A stretch of 40,756 bases of DNA. It comes from an uncultured Eubacteriales bacterium. Lineage in GTDB: Bacteria > Bacillota > Clostridia > Oscillospirales > Acutalibacteraceae. Where the stretch lies: assembly GCA_934667845.1 (NCBI GenBank), contig CAKUMQ010000021.1:1-40756 (forward strand), written 5' to 3'. Within the stretch, counting starts at the first letter, position 1. Every line of letters begins with the position of its first letter. Positions 22,835 through 30,967 of this stretch are shown piece after piece. A program made the position numbers and the translations under genes. The notes beneath the pieces are model-generated. The model did no database searches. It saw only the letters and a program-made list of their open reading frames with translations, and was not told the origin of the DNA.

Positions 22835-23485
22835 ATGAATGTGGACGCCACAACCGTTGCCGCGATCGTGCGGCGTGTGCTGGAGGCACAGGGGACGGGC
22901 GGCGCCGACAACGGGGATATTCCCGTCGGTGTGTCTAACCGTCATATCCACCTGACCCGTGCGGATGTCGATACCCTGTTCGGCGCGGGCTATGAGCTTC
23001 AGCCGCTCAAGGATCTCTCCCAGCCGGGGCAATATGCCTGCAAGGAGTGCCTGACCATTGTCGGTCCGTCTCTGCGCCCGATCGAGAATGTGCGCGTGCT
23101 CGGTCCGCTGCGCAAGGCGACGCAGGTGGAGATCTCGCGTACCGATTCGTTTACGCTGAAGGTGAAGCCTCCCGTGCGGGAGTCCGGCAAGCTGGACGGC
23201 TCCGCTGCGATCACCATTATCGGGCCCAAAGGCGTGATTACGATCCCGCAGGGCTGTATCATTGCCAACCGCCACATTCACATGAGCCCTGCTGACGGCG
23301 AGCGCTTCGGCGTCAAGGACGGCGATTATGTGACGGTGGATGCCGAGGGCGCGCGCCGCACCCGCTTCTTTGATGTGCAGGTGCGCGTGAACGACGCGTT
23401 CCGTCTGGAGATGCATGTGGACACCGACGACGCCAATGCCGCCGGTATCGGCAACGGTGCCGTTGTGCATATTGTAAAAGAGTAA
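22835..23485 (+). CDS. pduL: PduL-type phosphate propanoyltransferase
   Basis: A 216-residue enzyme converting propionyl-CoA and phosphate to propionyl-phosphate and CoA, so CoA is recycled inside the shell. Residues 2-18 are an encapsulation helix (VDATTVAAIVRRVLEAQG). Two PTAC half-domains follow, each with its zinc/histidine motif: VGVSNRHIHLTRADVDTLFG and IANRHIHMSPADGERFGVKD. The length matches the family. ATG at 22835 is chosen over an upstream frame opening because AAGGAGG lies eight bases before it and the helix then starts properly. It should feed ackA at the start of the operon. Confidence 0.95.
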   Translation: MNVDATTVAAIVRRVLEAQGTGGADNGDIPVGVSNRHIHLTRADVDTLFGAGYELQPLKDLSQPGQYACKECLTIVGPSLRPIENVRVLGPLRKATQVEISRTDSFTLKVKPPVRESGKLDGSAAITIIGPKGVITIPQGCIIANRHIHMSPADGERFGVKDGDYVTVDAEGARRTRFFDVQVRVNDAFRLEMHVDTDDANAAGIGNGAVVHIVKE

Positions 23486-23504
23486 AACATACGGAGGAAC
23501 TGCC

Positions 23505-23756
23505 ATGCTGATGGGTAGGGTTGTGGGCAATATTGTGTCCACCCGCAAAAATGAAGATATCGTCGGTTCCAAGATATTGGAGATCCGGCTCATCAAGAAC
23601 CGGCAGGAGACCGATGAGTATATTGTCGCCATCGACAGCGTGGGCGCCGGTATTGGTGAAAATGTGCTGATCACGACCGGAAGCGGCGCACGTCTGGCAC
23701 TGGCGAATCCCTCGGCACCTGTGGATGCCGTTGTGGTAGGAATTATTGACGACTGA
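23505..23756 (+). CDS. pduN: BMC-P vertex protein (EutN/CcmL/PduN family)
   Basis: An 83-residue pentamer-forming protein that caps the vertices of the polyhedral shell. The family pattern is clear: MGRVVGNIVSTRKNEDIVGS at the start, then LLI-type strands with VAIDSVGAGIGENVLITTGS and a closing DAVVVGIIDD. It is the only pentamer gene in the locus. The start follows GGAGG by seven bases and lies 19 bases after pduL. Confidence 0.95.
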   Translation: MLMGRVVGNIVSTRKNEDIVGSKILEIRLIKNRQETDEYIVAIDSVGAGIGENVLITTGSGARLALANPSAPVDAVVVGIIDD

Positions 23757-23782
23757 GATCCCCGGCGAAAGGACATAGCGTT

Positions 23783-25111
23783 ATGGAAATGAATGAACTG
23801 AAAAACCGTATTCAAGAGAGCGGTTGTGTCGGCGCCGGCGGTGCCGGCTTCCCGACGGCGTTCAAGCTGGCAGAGGGCGCTGATTCTCTGATCATCAATG
23901 CTGCCGAGTGCGAACCGCTGCTGTATACGGACTACACGATCCTGAAGGATCACCTGGCGGACGTCGTGAGCGGCGCAGAGCAGGTGGTTGCTGCGACGGG
24001 GATCCGCACGGCGTATCTCGGTATCGAGAACCATACGGCGACCCGCCTCGGCCTTGTACACGAGCAGAAGCTGTCCGACCATGTGCAGGTGGCGGTGCTG
24101 CCGGATGTTTATCCGATGGGCGATGAGATCATCCTGATCTATCAGGTGCTGCGCCGTGTGGTGCAGCCCGGTTGCCTGCCGATCACCGCCGGTGTGATCG
24201 TGATGAACGCCGAGACATTGTACAATGTGTCGCATGCCGTCGAGGACGGCGCAGCGGTGACGCAGAAGTGGCTGACCATCAACGGCCGTGTGCCGCAGCC
24301 GATGGTGATCCGTGTGCCGGTCGGCACGCCGGTCAAGGAGCTGTTTGCGAAGCTGAATCTGACTGTTCCCGAGGATTTTGTCGTGTTGGACGGTGGTCCG
24401 GCGATGGGACCCGTGATCGACCCCGAGACGGCAGTCATTAAAAAGACCACCAAGGGACTGCTGATCCTGCCGCGCGATATCCCCGCCGTGATCTCCAAGC
24501 TGGCAGTCGACCGTGTGGTGAATGTACATGCCTCGTCTAACTGCTGCCAGTGCAGCGTGTGCACCGATATGTGTCCGCGTGCCCTGCTTGGCTATCCGCT
24601 GACCCCGCACAAGATCGTGCGTACCCCGCTTTCCGCGGTGGAGGAGCAGCCGGAGAAATACACCGATGCCGCCGTCTGCTGCGGCTGCGGTGTGTGCGAG
24701 CTGACCGCCTGCTGCCAGGGCATCAGCCCGCGCCGCGTGTACGGTCAGGTCAAGGCGATCCTCGGCAAAAACCGTCTGCGTTATCAGCCGCACGACAAGG
24801 AAGCGGTGCCCCATCCCGATCGGGACGGGCGGCTGCTGCCGCGTGCGCGCTTCGTGCAGCGGCTTGGCGTCGGTCCGTATGACGGCCATCCCGAGTTCCG
24901 GGATTGGACGATCGAACCCACGCACATCGTGCTGCCGCTGCGGCAGCATGTCGGCGCCCCGGCGACGCCGTGTGTGCAGGTGGGGGATACCGTGAAGGCG
25001 GGACAGCTGGTGGCTGCTGCCGCGCAGGGAATTTCCGCGAATATCCACAGTTCGGTGGACGGCGTGGTTACAGCCGTGGAAAATGGAATGATTCTGATAG
25101 ACAGACGGTGA
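23783..25111 (+). CDS. pduS: PduS-like RnfC-family iron-sulfur flavoprotein
   Basis: A 442-residue protein of the RnfC/NuoF-like PduS family. Residues 1-230 contain the glycine-rich FMN/NAD-binding start (GCVGAGGAGFPTAFKLA) and NAAECEPLLYTD. Two iron-sulfur motifs follow at about residues 253-265 (CCQCSVCTDMCP) and 293-305 (CCGCGVCELTACC). The C-terminal part has a barrel-sandwich-like domain (VQVGDTVKAGQLVAAAAQGI). In B12-dependent Pdu systems PduS is a cobalamin reductase. Here the dehydratase needs no B12, so a role in passing electrons from NADH or ferredoxin across the shell through PduT is more likely, or service to the PduO-like protein. The start follows AAAGGA by about ten bases. Confidence 0.92.
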   Translation: MEMNELKNRIQESGCVGAGGAGFPTAFKLAEGADSLIINAAECEPLLYTDYTILKDHLADVVSGAEQVVAATGIRTAYLGIENHTATRLGLVHEQKLSDHVQVAVLPDVYPMGDEIILIYQVLRRVVQPGCLPITAGVIVMNAETLYNVSHAVEDGAAVTQKWLTINGRVPQPMVIRVPVGTPVKELFAKLNLTVPEDFVVLDGGPAMGPVIDPETAVIKKTTKGLLILPRDIPAVISKLAVDRVVNVHASSNCCQCSVCTDMCPRALLGYPLTPHKIVRTPLSAVEEQPEKYTDAAVCCGCGVCELTACCQGISPRRVYGQVKAILGKNRLRYQPHDKEAVPHPDRDGRLLPRARFVQRLGVGPYDGHPEFRDWTIEPTHIVLPLRQHVGAPATPCVQVGDTVKAGQLVAAAAQGISANIHSSVDGVVTAVENGMILIDRR

Positions 25112-25137
25112 TGGGACTGTCGGAAAGGCGTTAGCTT

Positions 25138-25683
25138 ATGTTGTATGCAGTGGGTGTAATCGAGATCAAAAGCATTGCCAAGGGCGTGGAAGCCTGCGAC
25201 GACGCGCTGAAATCCGCCGAGATCCGTCTGGTATCGGCTCATTCCTCTTGCCCCGGCAAGTATGAGATGATCCTCACCGGCGCGCTCTCCTCTGTGCAGA
25301 TGGCACTGGAGCATGTCCGTGAAAAATTTGAGCCGTATATCATTGATACGGTTCTGCTCGGCCGCATCGACAAGACGGTTGTCGATGCGCTGATGGGCGT
25401 GCAGGAGGCTTCGCCTGCCGGTGCGCTCGGCGTTGTCGAGACGTATTCCGCCGCCAGCGCGATCCGCGCCGCCGATGCGGCGGTCAAGACCGCGAAGGTC
25501 GAGATCCTGGATCTGCGGGTATCCCGCGGTATGGGCGGCAAGGGCGTTGTGATGCTGACCGGCGAGGTCAGCGACGTGACCGCCGCCGTGGAGTCCGGCG
25601 CCGATTATGCGCGCAGCCAAGGGCTGTTTGCCGCAAGCTCGGTCATGGCGTCTCCGCACAGTGACCTGTGGCAGTATGTCTGA
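25138..25683 (+). CDS. pduT: BMC-T trimeric shell protein, PduT type with iron-sulfur pore cysteine
   Basis: A 181-residue tandem BMC-domain protein. The first domain (residues 1-90) carries Cys38 in SSCPGKYEMIL, the same position and CPGK context as the cysteine of Salmonella PduT that holds a [4Fe-4S] cluster in the trimer pore. The second domain begins ALGVVETYSAASAIRAADAAV and ends ASSVMASPHSDLW. A redox-active pore beside PduS makes an electron route through the shell plausible. It is the last gene of the operon and is followed by a strong terminator. Confidence 0.93.
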   Translation: MLYAVGVIEIKSIAKGVEACDDALKSAEIRLVSAHSSCPGKYEMILTGALSSVQMALEHVREKFEPYIIDTVLLGRIDKTVVDALMGVQEASPAGALGVVETYSAASAIRAADAAVKTAKVEILDLRVSRGMGGKGVVMLTGEVSDVTAAVESGADYARSQGLFAASSVMASPHSDLWQYV

Positions 25684-25711
25684 TAGACAGCTGCTTCTTA
25701 GATAAGGTGAA

Positions 25712-25758
25712 AAAGCGCTGTGCTGCCATTCCTTTACGGAATGACAGCACAGCGCTTT
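25712..25758. terminator. Strong bidirectional terminator ending the BMC operon
   Basis: A 21-pair stem with one mismatch (AAAGCGCTGTGCTG at its base) and a five-base loop has A/T runs at both ends. It closes the BMC operon and the convergent araC-type gene. Confidence 0.9.
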
Positions 25759-25759
25759 G

Positions 25760-26620
25760 TTATTGCCCGGAGGTTTTGTCCGACTGTGGAAAAGAGGGGG
25801 AGCTTGCCCGCCTGTATTGGCTCGGTGAGACCCCGTAATGCTGTTTAAACACCTTGCTGAGATGAAATTCATCGTAAAAGCCAAGGCTGTCCGCGATCTC
25901 CTTTATCCGCATTTCCGGATAGGTCCGCAGAAGCAAGCCTGCCTTTTTGAGCTTTTGCTCCATCTGGTACTGTGTGAAAGACTTGCGGAATACGGCTTTG
26001 AACCTGTTCTGGAGAGTTCTCGCCGATACATAGAGCAGAGCCGCCATTTCCTCTGCGCGGAACAACTTCTCCGGATGATCCTGCAGGATAGCCAGCGCCT
26101 CCCGGGTCAGCCGATTGTATTTTGACTCCACCTTGCTGTCGGCAAGCTCCATGAGCAGCAGGCGCACGAGGCAGGAGAGCCGCTGTTCCTTCATAAATTC
26201 CTCCGCTTCAAAAACGCGGAGAACTGCCTTGAACAGCCGCTCCACATTGTCGTTGCCCTGACAGTGAAGGACAGTGGACAAAAGCACATGGGCTTCATCC
26301 GGCTGTATGTCCGCAAATTCGTCGCCTGTGTCATTTTTTACATGGATAAAGAGCGTGCGGGTGTGCGGCTCGCAGGGGATCCTGCCGAAATGGTGCTGAC
26401 CGGCATGCAGCAGGATGACGTCGCCCGGCAGCAGCAGATAGCGGCTGTCGTTTTGCCATATCTCCCAGCTTCCCTCCTGAATATAGACCAGATCATGCTC
26501 CGGCATGACCCGATCCGGATGCAGGCAGCCCGACGGAAACAGACACTGACCGGCGGACACGACAGCACGCTCACTTTGTATCGAATAAACGCCCGTATAA
26601 ACCACCTCCGAAAACGACAC
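25760..26620 (-). CDS. AraC family transcriptional regulator
   Basis: About 286 residues. The N-terminal half is a cupin-like sensor (LVYIQEGSWEIWQ, then LLPGDVILLHAGQHHFGRI). The C-terminal AraC domain has two helix-turn-helix units (FRAEEMAALLYVSARTLQNR and IKEIADSLGFYDEFHLSKVF) and the family ending YGVSPSQYRR. The start is uncertain. GTG at 26620 is only nine bases from a perfect -10 box, so translation from it would be almost leaderless; an in-frame GTG at 26605 is the next choice. It lies between the BMC operon and a divergent Gfo/Idh/MocA gene. It may control either; divergent pairing favours the oxidoreductase, and a role in BMC control is inference. Confidence 0.88.
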   Translation of the reverse strand: MSFSEVVYTGVYSIQSERAVVSAGQCLFPSGCLHPDRVMPEHDLVYIQEGSWEIWQNDSRYLLLPGDVILLHAGQHHFGRIPCEPHTRTLFIHVKNDTGDEFADIQPDEAHVLLSTVLHCQGNDNVERLFKAVLRVFEAEEFMKEQRLSCLVRLLLMELADSKVESKYNRLTREALAILQDHPEKLFRAEEMAALLYVSARTLQNRFKAVFRKSFTQYQMEQKLKKAGLLLRTYPEMRIKEIADSLGFYDEFHLSKVFKQHYGVSPSQYRRASSPSFPQSDKTSGQ

Positions 26621-26628
26621 CTTTCCAT

Positions 26629-26658
26629 ATTATACATGAAAATGATCCGCCCTGTCAA
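26629..26658 (-). promoter_or_regulatory. araC-type gene promoter (perfect consensus boxes)
   Basis: On the minus strand TTGACA (26658-26653), an 18-base spacer and TATAAT (26634-26629). Its -35 end touches the -35 region of the divergent promoter, so one bound regulator could affect both. Confidence 0.8.
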
Positions 26659-26687
26659 TGGCACAAAAGGGACGGATACCGTATAAT
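26658..26687 (+). promoter_or_regulatory. Promoter of the Gfo/Idh/MocA gene
   Basis: A perfect TATAAT (26682-26687) stands 24 bases before the start codon. The -35 box is poor (ATGGCA at 26658-26663, 18-base spacer), which would fit an activator-dependent promoter served by the divergent AraC protein. Confidence 0.5.
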
Positions 26688-26710
26688 AAGGGAAAAAGGA
26701 GGTCGTTTTT

Positions 26711-27838
26711 ATGAAAAAGATCAATGTCGCTCTGGTCGGTCTCGGCTTCGGCGGTGCATTCCTGCCGATCTACAGGGAGCATCCGCAGGTCGGAAAAGTC
26801 AAGATCTTCGATATCAACACCGCGCTGCAGGACCATTTTCTAAAGGAAGTGGGGGCAGACGGCTGCTACAGCAGCTTTGAGGAGATCCTTGACGATCCGG
26901 AAATTGACGCCGTCCACCTTGTGACGCCGATTCCTCTCCACGAGGAGCAGACGGTGCAGGTGTTGGAGGCGGGCAAGCACTGCGCCTGTACGGTGCCGAT
27001 GGCGATCAGTCTTGAGGGTATCCGCAGGATCACGGATGCCGTGCGGAGAACCGGAAAAAAGTACATGATGATGGAAACCACGCTGTATACCTATCAGTTT
27101 TTCTATGTCAGACACCTGCTCGAATCGGGGCAGCTCGGCAGGATCCAATTTTTAAGAGGCTCCCACTATCAGGATATGAGCAGTTGGCCGTCGTATTGGA
27201 TGGGCCTGCCGCCCATGTACTACGGCACGCACGCCATTGCGCCGATGGTGGCGCTCTCCGGCTCACGCATCGAAAAAGTGCACGCCTACGGCTCCGGAAC
27301 CATGGAGGAGTGGCTGACAAAGCCGTATCACAACCCCTACCCGGTCGAAAGCGCGCTTTTTGCCTTTGAAAACGGCTTAAAGGGCGAGGCAACCCGTTCG
27401 CTGTTTGAGACGGCGAGAATGTATCAGGAGGGGATGTTTGTATACGGAAGCAAAATGAGCTTTGAATGGGGCTTCCGGGATATCGACAAGCCCTATATCA
27501 CGACGCTGACCGAAAGCCGGAACGGGCGGGGACGCGAGACCGATATGGCAATCATCGACGTGCCGAACACCTATCAGATGTTGCCCGAGGAGATCCGGCA
27601 TTTCACCGTGGGCGGCAACTACGATCCGCTCAATCCGCAGGATTCGCTGAAGGTTGGCGCGGGCGCGGGACATCACGGCTCGCATCCGCATCTGGTGCAT
27701 GAATTTGTTATGAGCATTATCGAGGACAGAAAGCCGTGGATCGACGAGGTGCTTGGCGGAAATATCACCGCAGCGGGCATCTGCGCCCACGAGTCCGCCA
27801 TGCAGGACGGAAAAGAGATCACGGTGCCGATATTCTGA
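26711..27838 (+). CDS. Gfo/Idh/MocA family oxidoreductase
   Basis: A 375-residue NAD(P)-dependent dehydrogenase of the sugar/inositol type. The Rossmann motif (VALVGLGFGGAFLP) opens the protein and DAVHLVTPIPLHEEQTVQVL follows. The usual catalytic EKP motif reads TVPMA here, so lysine is missing at the expected place. The C-terminal alpha/beta domain includes YWMGLPPMYYGTHAIAPMVA and AGAGHHGSHPHLVHEFV. The substrate is unknown; some family members are glycosidase-like rather than simple dehydrogenases. The start follows AAGGAGG by eight bases. It is a single-gene unit divergent from the AraC gene and ends at a palindromic terminator. Confidence 0.88.
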   Translation: MKKINVALVGLGFGGAFLPIYREHPQVGKVKIFDINTALQDHFLKEVGADGCYSSFEEILDDPEIDAVHLVTPIPLHEEQTVQVLEAGKHCACTVPMAISLEGIRRITDAVRRTGKKYMMMETTLYTYQFFYVRHLLESGQLGRIQFLRGSHYQDMSSWPSYWMGLPPMYYGTHAIAPMVALSGSRIEKVHAYGSGTMEEWLTKPYHNPYPVESALFAFENGLKGEATRSLFETARMYQEGMFVYGSKMSFEWGFRDIDKPYITTLTESRNGRGRETDMAIIDVPNTYQMLPEEIRHFTVGGNYDPLNPQDSLKVGAGAGHHGSHPHLVHEFVMSIIEDRKPWIDEVLGGNITAAGICAHESAMQDGKEITVPIF

Positions 27839-27850
27839 TCACCGGCGGAA

Positions 27851-27888
27851 AAAACGGCAGACGGAGAAGCTTCTCCGCCTGCCGTTTT
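27851..27888. terminator. Bidirectional terminator between Gfo/Idh/MocA and rpoD genes
   Basis: The palindrome AAAACGGCAG-x-CGGAGAA and its complement pair with a two-base centre and T runs both ways. It separates two convergent genes. Confidence 0.88.
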
Positions 27889-27930
27889 GCTGTCCCTATG
27901 TACAAGGGCTGCCCATCGATTGCGGCTGTG

Positions 27931-29142
27931 TCAATCCAGGAAGTCCTTGAGCTTTTTGCTGCGGCTCGGATGGCGCAGCTTGCGCAGTGCCTTGGCTTCG
28001 ATCTGGCGAATACGCTCGCGGGTGACGTCAAATTCCTTGCCGACCTCCTCGAGCGTGCGCGGACGGCCGTCCTCCAGCCCGAAGCGCAGGCGGAGCACCT
28101 TTTCCTCCCGCGGGGTCAGCGACCCCAGCACCTCCGCCAGCTGCTCCTTGAGCAGCGTATGCGAGGCGGCGTCCGCCGGTGCGGGCGCTTCATCGTCGGG
28201 GATGAAGTCGCCGAGATGGCTGTCCTCCTCCTCGCCGATCGGCGTTTCCAGAGACACCGGCTCCTGCGCGACCCGCATGATCTCCCGCACCTTGTCCACC
28301 GGCATATCCAGCTCCTTGGCGATCTCCTCGGCGACCGGCTCGTGACCGTTTTTGTGCAGCAGCTGGCTGGACACCTTTTTCACCTTGTTGATCGTCTCCA
28401 CCATGTGCACCGGGATGCGGATGGTGCGCGCCTGATCCGCGATGGCGCGGGTGATGGCCTGCCGGATCCACCAGGTCGCATAGGTGGAAAATTTAAAGCC
28501 CTTGGTATAATCGAACTTCTCCACAGCCTTGATCAGACCGAGATTGCCCTCCTGGATCAGATCCAGAAACTGCATACCGCGCCCGACATAGCGCTTGGCA
28601 ATGCTGACCACAAGGCGCAGGTTGGCTTCGGACAGGCGCTTTTTCGCCTTGGCGTCGCCGTCCATAATGCGGATGGCAAGCTCTTTTTCCTCCTCCGAGG
28701 TGAGCAGCGGCACGCGCCCGATCTCCTTGAGATAGACCTTTACCGGGTCATCAATAATGATGCCGTCTGCCAGCACGGTATCGTCCGCGGACGGATCCTT
28801 TGTCTCCTGCAGCACCGCGTCGAGGTCGTCCAGCGGATCAATGTCCAGATCGTCCACGATCTCGATGTTGGCGGCCTCCAGCGCTTCATACAGCTTGTCG
28901 ACCTGGGAGGGGTCGAAGTCGAAATCCTCCATCGCGTCCATGATCTCCTGCGTCGTGAGCTTGCCCTTGCTGCGGCCCAGCTCAACCAGATCACTCAGCT
29001 GCATTTTTTTGCCCTTTTTCGGCGGCTCCTCGTCCAAAAGCAGTCCGGAATCCGCGGAAAGCAGCGCATCCGCCGCAGCTTCCAACTCCTCCGGCGTTGC
29101 CTCGTGTCCGTCTAATCCGCTCATTCTTGTGGTATCAGTCAT
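27931..29142 (-). CDS. rpoD: Primary sigma factor RpoD (sigma-70/sigma-A)
   Basis: A 403-residue housekeeping sigma factor. An acidic region 1.1-like N-terminus (about residues 1-90) is followed by region 1.2 (DDPVKVYLKEIGRVPLLTSE), regions 2.1-2.4 (LRLVVSIAKRYVGRGM, FLDLIQEGNLGLIKAVEKFD, FSTYATWWIRQAITRAI), region 3, and region 4 with its helix-turn-helix (TLEEVGKEFDVTRERIRQIE). ATG at 29142 is preferred: AAAGGA lies eight bases before it, whereas the ATG at 29151 touches that same ribosome site. It lies 23 bases after dnaG in the classical dgt-dnaG-rpoD operon, so it follows primase transcription. Confidence 0.96.
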   Translation of the reverse strand: MTDTTRMSGLDGHEATPEELEAAADALLSADSGLLLDEEPPKKGKKMQLSDLVELGRSKGKLTTQEIMDAMEDFDFDPSQVDKLYEALEAANIEIVDDLDIDPLDDLDAVLQETKDPSADDTVLADGIIIDDPVKVYLKEIGRVPLLTSEEEKELAIRIMDGDAKAKKRLSEANLRLVVSIAKRYVGRGMQFLDLIQEGNLGLIKAVEKFDYTKGFKFSTYATWWIRQAITRAIADQARTIRIPVHMVETINKVKKVSSQLLHKNGHEPVAEEIAKELDMPVDKVREIMRVAQEPVSLETPIGEEEDSHLGDFIPDDEAPAPADAASHTLLKEQLAEVLGSLTPREEKVLRLRFGLEDGRPRTLEEVGKEFDVTRERIRQIEAKALRKLRHPSRSKKLKDFLD

Positions 29143-29165
29143 CAAAAACATCCTTTCTGCCTTGG

Positions 29166-30932
29166 TTACTTCTTGGTTTTACGAAATTCCGAAAGTGCCT
29201 GCTGCATCTGCTCCAGCGACATAGAGGCGGGATCCGCCGTCGCCGCCAGCCGGTGCTCCTGTCGGATCACCTCGGCATAGTGCGCGATCTCCTCGGGCGG
29301 ATTTGCCCGTTCCTGCGCCTTTTGCCGCATACGGACGATATAGGCCACCTCGTCGTCGGAATACCCCTCCGCGAGGTAGGTCGGTTCCACCCGCTGCCCC
29401 GCGCGGTCGCGCGAAACGATCAGCTGATACAGCCCGCGGTTGAACTGCGTGGCAAAATCGTCCGGCGAGAGCGTATCCGCCAAGCGGCGGATACAGTCGG
29501 GGTGCAGCATCATGGCGCCGAGCAGCGCCTCCTCGGCATCGGCGGCACGCGGGTGCGCAGCCGCGTCGGGATTGGCGTGCTTGCGCTGGTTTTCCGATTC
29601 GCGCACGAGATGGGAGAGCTGGTGCTTCTCCTCCTGCCTGCGCTTTTGCCTGGACAGCCGCGCGATCTGCTCGAGTATGGCGTCCCTGCGCACATTGAGC
29701 TGCTCGGACAGCCGTCCGGCGTAGACCTCGCGCTCGATCGGATCGGACAGCCCCGTGAGCAGCTTTGACGCCTCCATCAGGTAGCGCACGCGCCCGTCGT
29801 CGGTGGACAGGTCAAAATCCTGCCCGAGCCGGATCAGCCGATATTCCACATCGTTGGCGGAACGGTCAAGTAGGACGCGGAAGCGGTCGGCGCCGTTTTT
29901 CTTGATAAATTCGTCGGGATCCTTGCCGTCCGGAATGGTCACGACGCGGATCTCGACGCCGGTCTCCCGCAGCAGGTCGATCGCGCGCTTGGTGCCCTTC
30001 TGTCCCGCCGCGTCGGCGTCGAAGATCAGGATCGCCTCTCTGGCGTACCGCGCGACAAGCCGCGCGTGATCCGCCGTAAACGACGTGCCGAGCGCGGCAA
30101 CAGCGTTTTCAAAGCCCGCCTGATGCAGCGCGATGACGTCCATATACCCCTCGCAGAGGATCAGCGACTGCGCTTTTTGGTTTTTGGCAAAATTGAGGGC
30201 AAACAGGTTGTGCGTCTTTTTAAAGGCCGGCGTGTCGGAGGTGTTGATATATTTGGGCTTGGAATCGTCCATGACCCGTCCGCCGAACGCGATAACGCTG
30301 CCGCGCACGTCGATGATCGGGATCATCACACGGTTGCGAAAAATGTCGAATATGCCGCCGTTTTGCTGCCGGCTGCGGGCGCAGAGAAAGGCGGACACCA
30401 GTTCCTCATCGCGAAAGCCCTTTTGCCGCAGAGCGCGCGTAAGCGCGTGGTAGTCGTCCGGCGCATACCCCAGTCCGAAGTGGCGGATCGTCGCGTCGGT
30501 GTAGCCGCGGCGGTGGTAATACTCAAGCGCCTGCTTGCCGGCGGGGGAGTAGAGCGTGGCATGGAAAAGGCGGGCGGCTTCGCGGTTGGCCTCCAGCACG
30601 CGGGCGCGCAGGCGGGAGACCGCATCGTTGACGCCCTCCTCCGGCATTTTCAGTCCGGCGCGCCCCGCCAGAAACTTCACGGCGTCGATATAGTCGAGAT
30701 TTTCGACCCGCTTCACAAAGCTGATGACGTCGCCGCCCGCCCCGCAGCCGAAGCAGTAAAAGGAGTTGTTCTCGGGATACACGGTGAAGGAGGGCGTTTT
30801 TTCGTTGTGAAACGGGCAAAGCCCGACCAGATTGCGCCCGCGGCGTTTCAGCCCGCTGACGTAAGCCTGCGCAAGCGGCTCGATCGGGCTGCGGTCGACC
30901 AGTTCCTGTAAAAAGCTGTCGGGCAGCGGCAC
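29166..30932 (-). CDS. dnaG: DNA primase
   Basis: A 588-residue primase. The N-terminal CHC2 zinc finger is complete (LCPFHNEKTPSFTVYPE, then FYCFGCGAGGDVISF). The catalytic core has RVMIPIIDVRGSVIAFGGRV and the TOPRIM motifs (LCEGYMDVIALHQAG and IFDADAAGQKG), and a C-terminal helicase-interaction domain of about 130 residues follows a Lys/Gln/Arg-rich linker. GTG at 30932 is preferred over TTG at 30938 because AGGAGGG would otherwise touch the start codon. It synthesises RNA primers for lagging-strand replication. It follows dgt by 35 bases. Confidence 0.95.
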   Translation of the reverse strand: MPLPDSFLQELVDRSPIEPLAQAYVSGLKRRGRNLVGLCPFHNEKTPSFTVYPENNSFYCFGCGAGGDVISFVKRVENLDYIDAVKFLAGRAGLKMPEEGVNDAVSRLRARVLEANREAARLFHATLYSPAGKQALEYYHRRGYTDATIRHFGLGYAPDDYHALTRALRQKGFRDEELVSAFLCARSRQQNGGIFDIFRNRVMIPIIDVRGSVIAFGGRVMDDSKPKYINTSDTPAFKKTHNLFALNFAKNQKAQSLILCEGYMDVIALHQAGFENAVAALGTSFTADHARLVARYAREAILIFDADAAGQKGTKRAIDLLRETGVEIRVVTIPDGKDPDEFIKKNGADRFRVLLDRSANDVEYRLIRLGQDFDLSTDDGRVRYLMEASKLLTGLSDPIEREVYAGRLSEQLNVRRDAILEQIARLSRQKRRQEEKHQLSHLVRESENQRKHANPDAAAHPRAADAEEALLGAMMLHPDCIRRLADTLSPDDFATQFNRGLYQLIVSRDRAGQRVEPTYLAEGYSDDEVAYIVRMRQKAQERANPPEEIAHYAEVIRQEHRLAATADPASMSLEQMQQALSEFRKTKK

Positions 30933-30967
30933 AGGCAATCCCTCCTTTTTTGTTATGTCGGTTTGTG

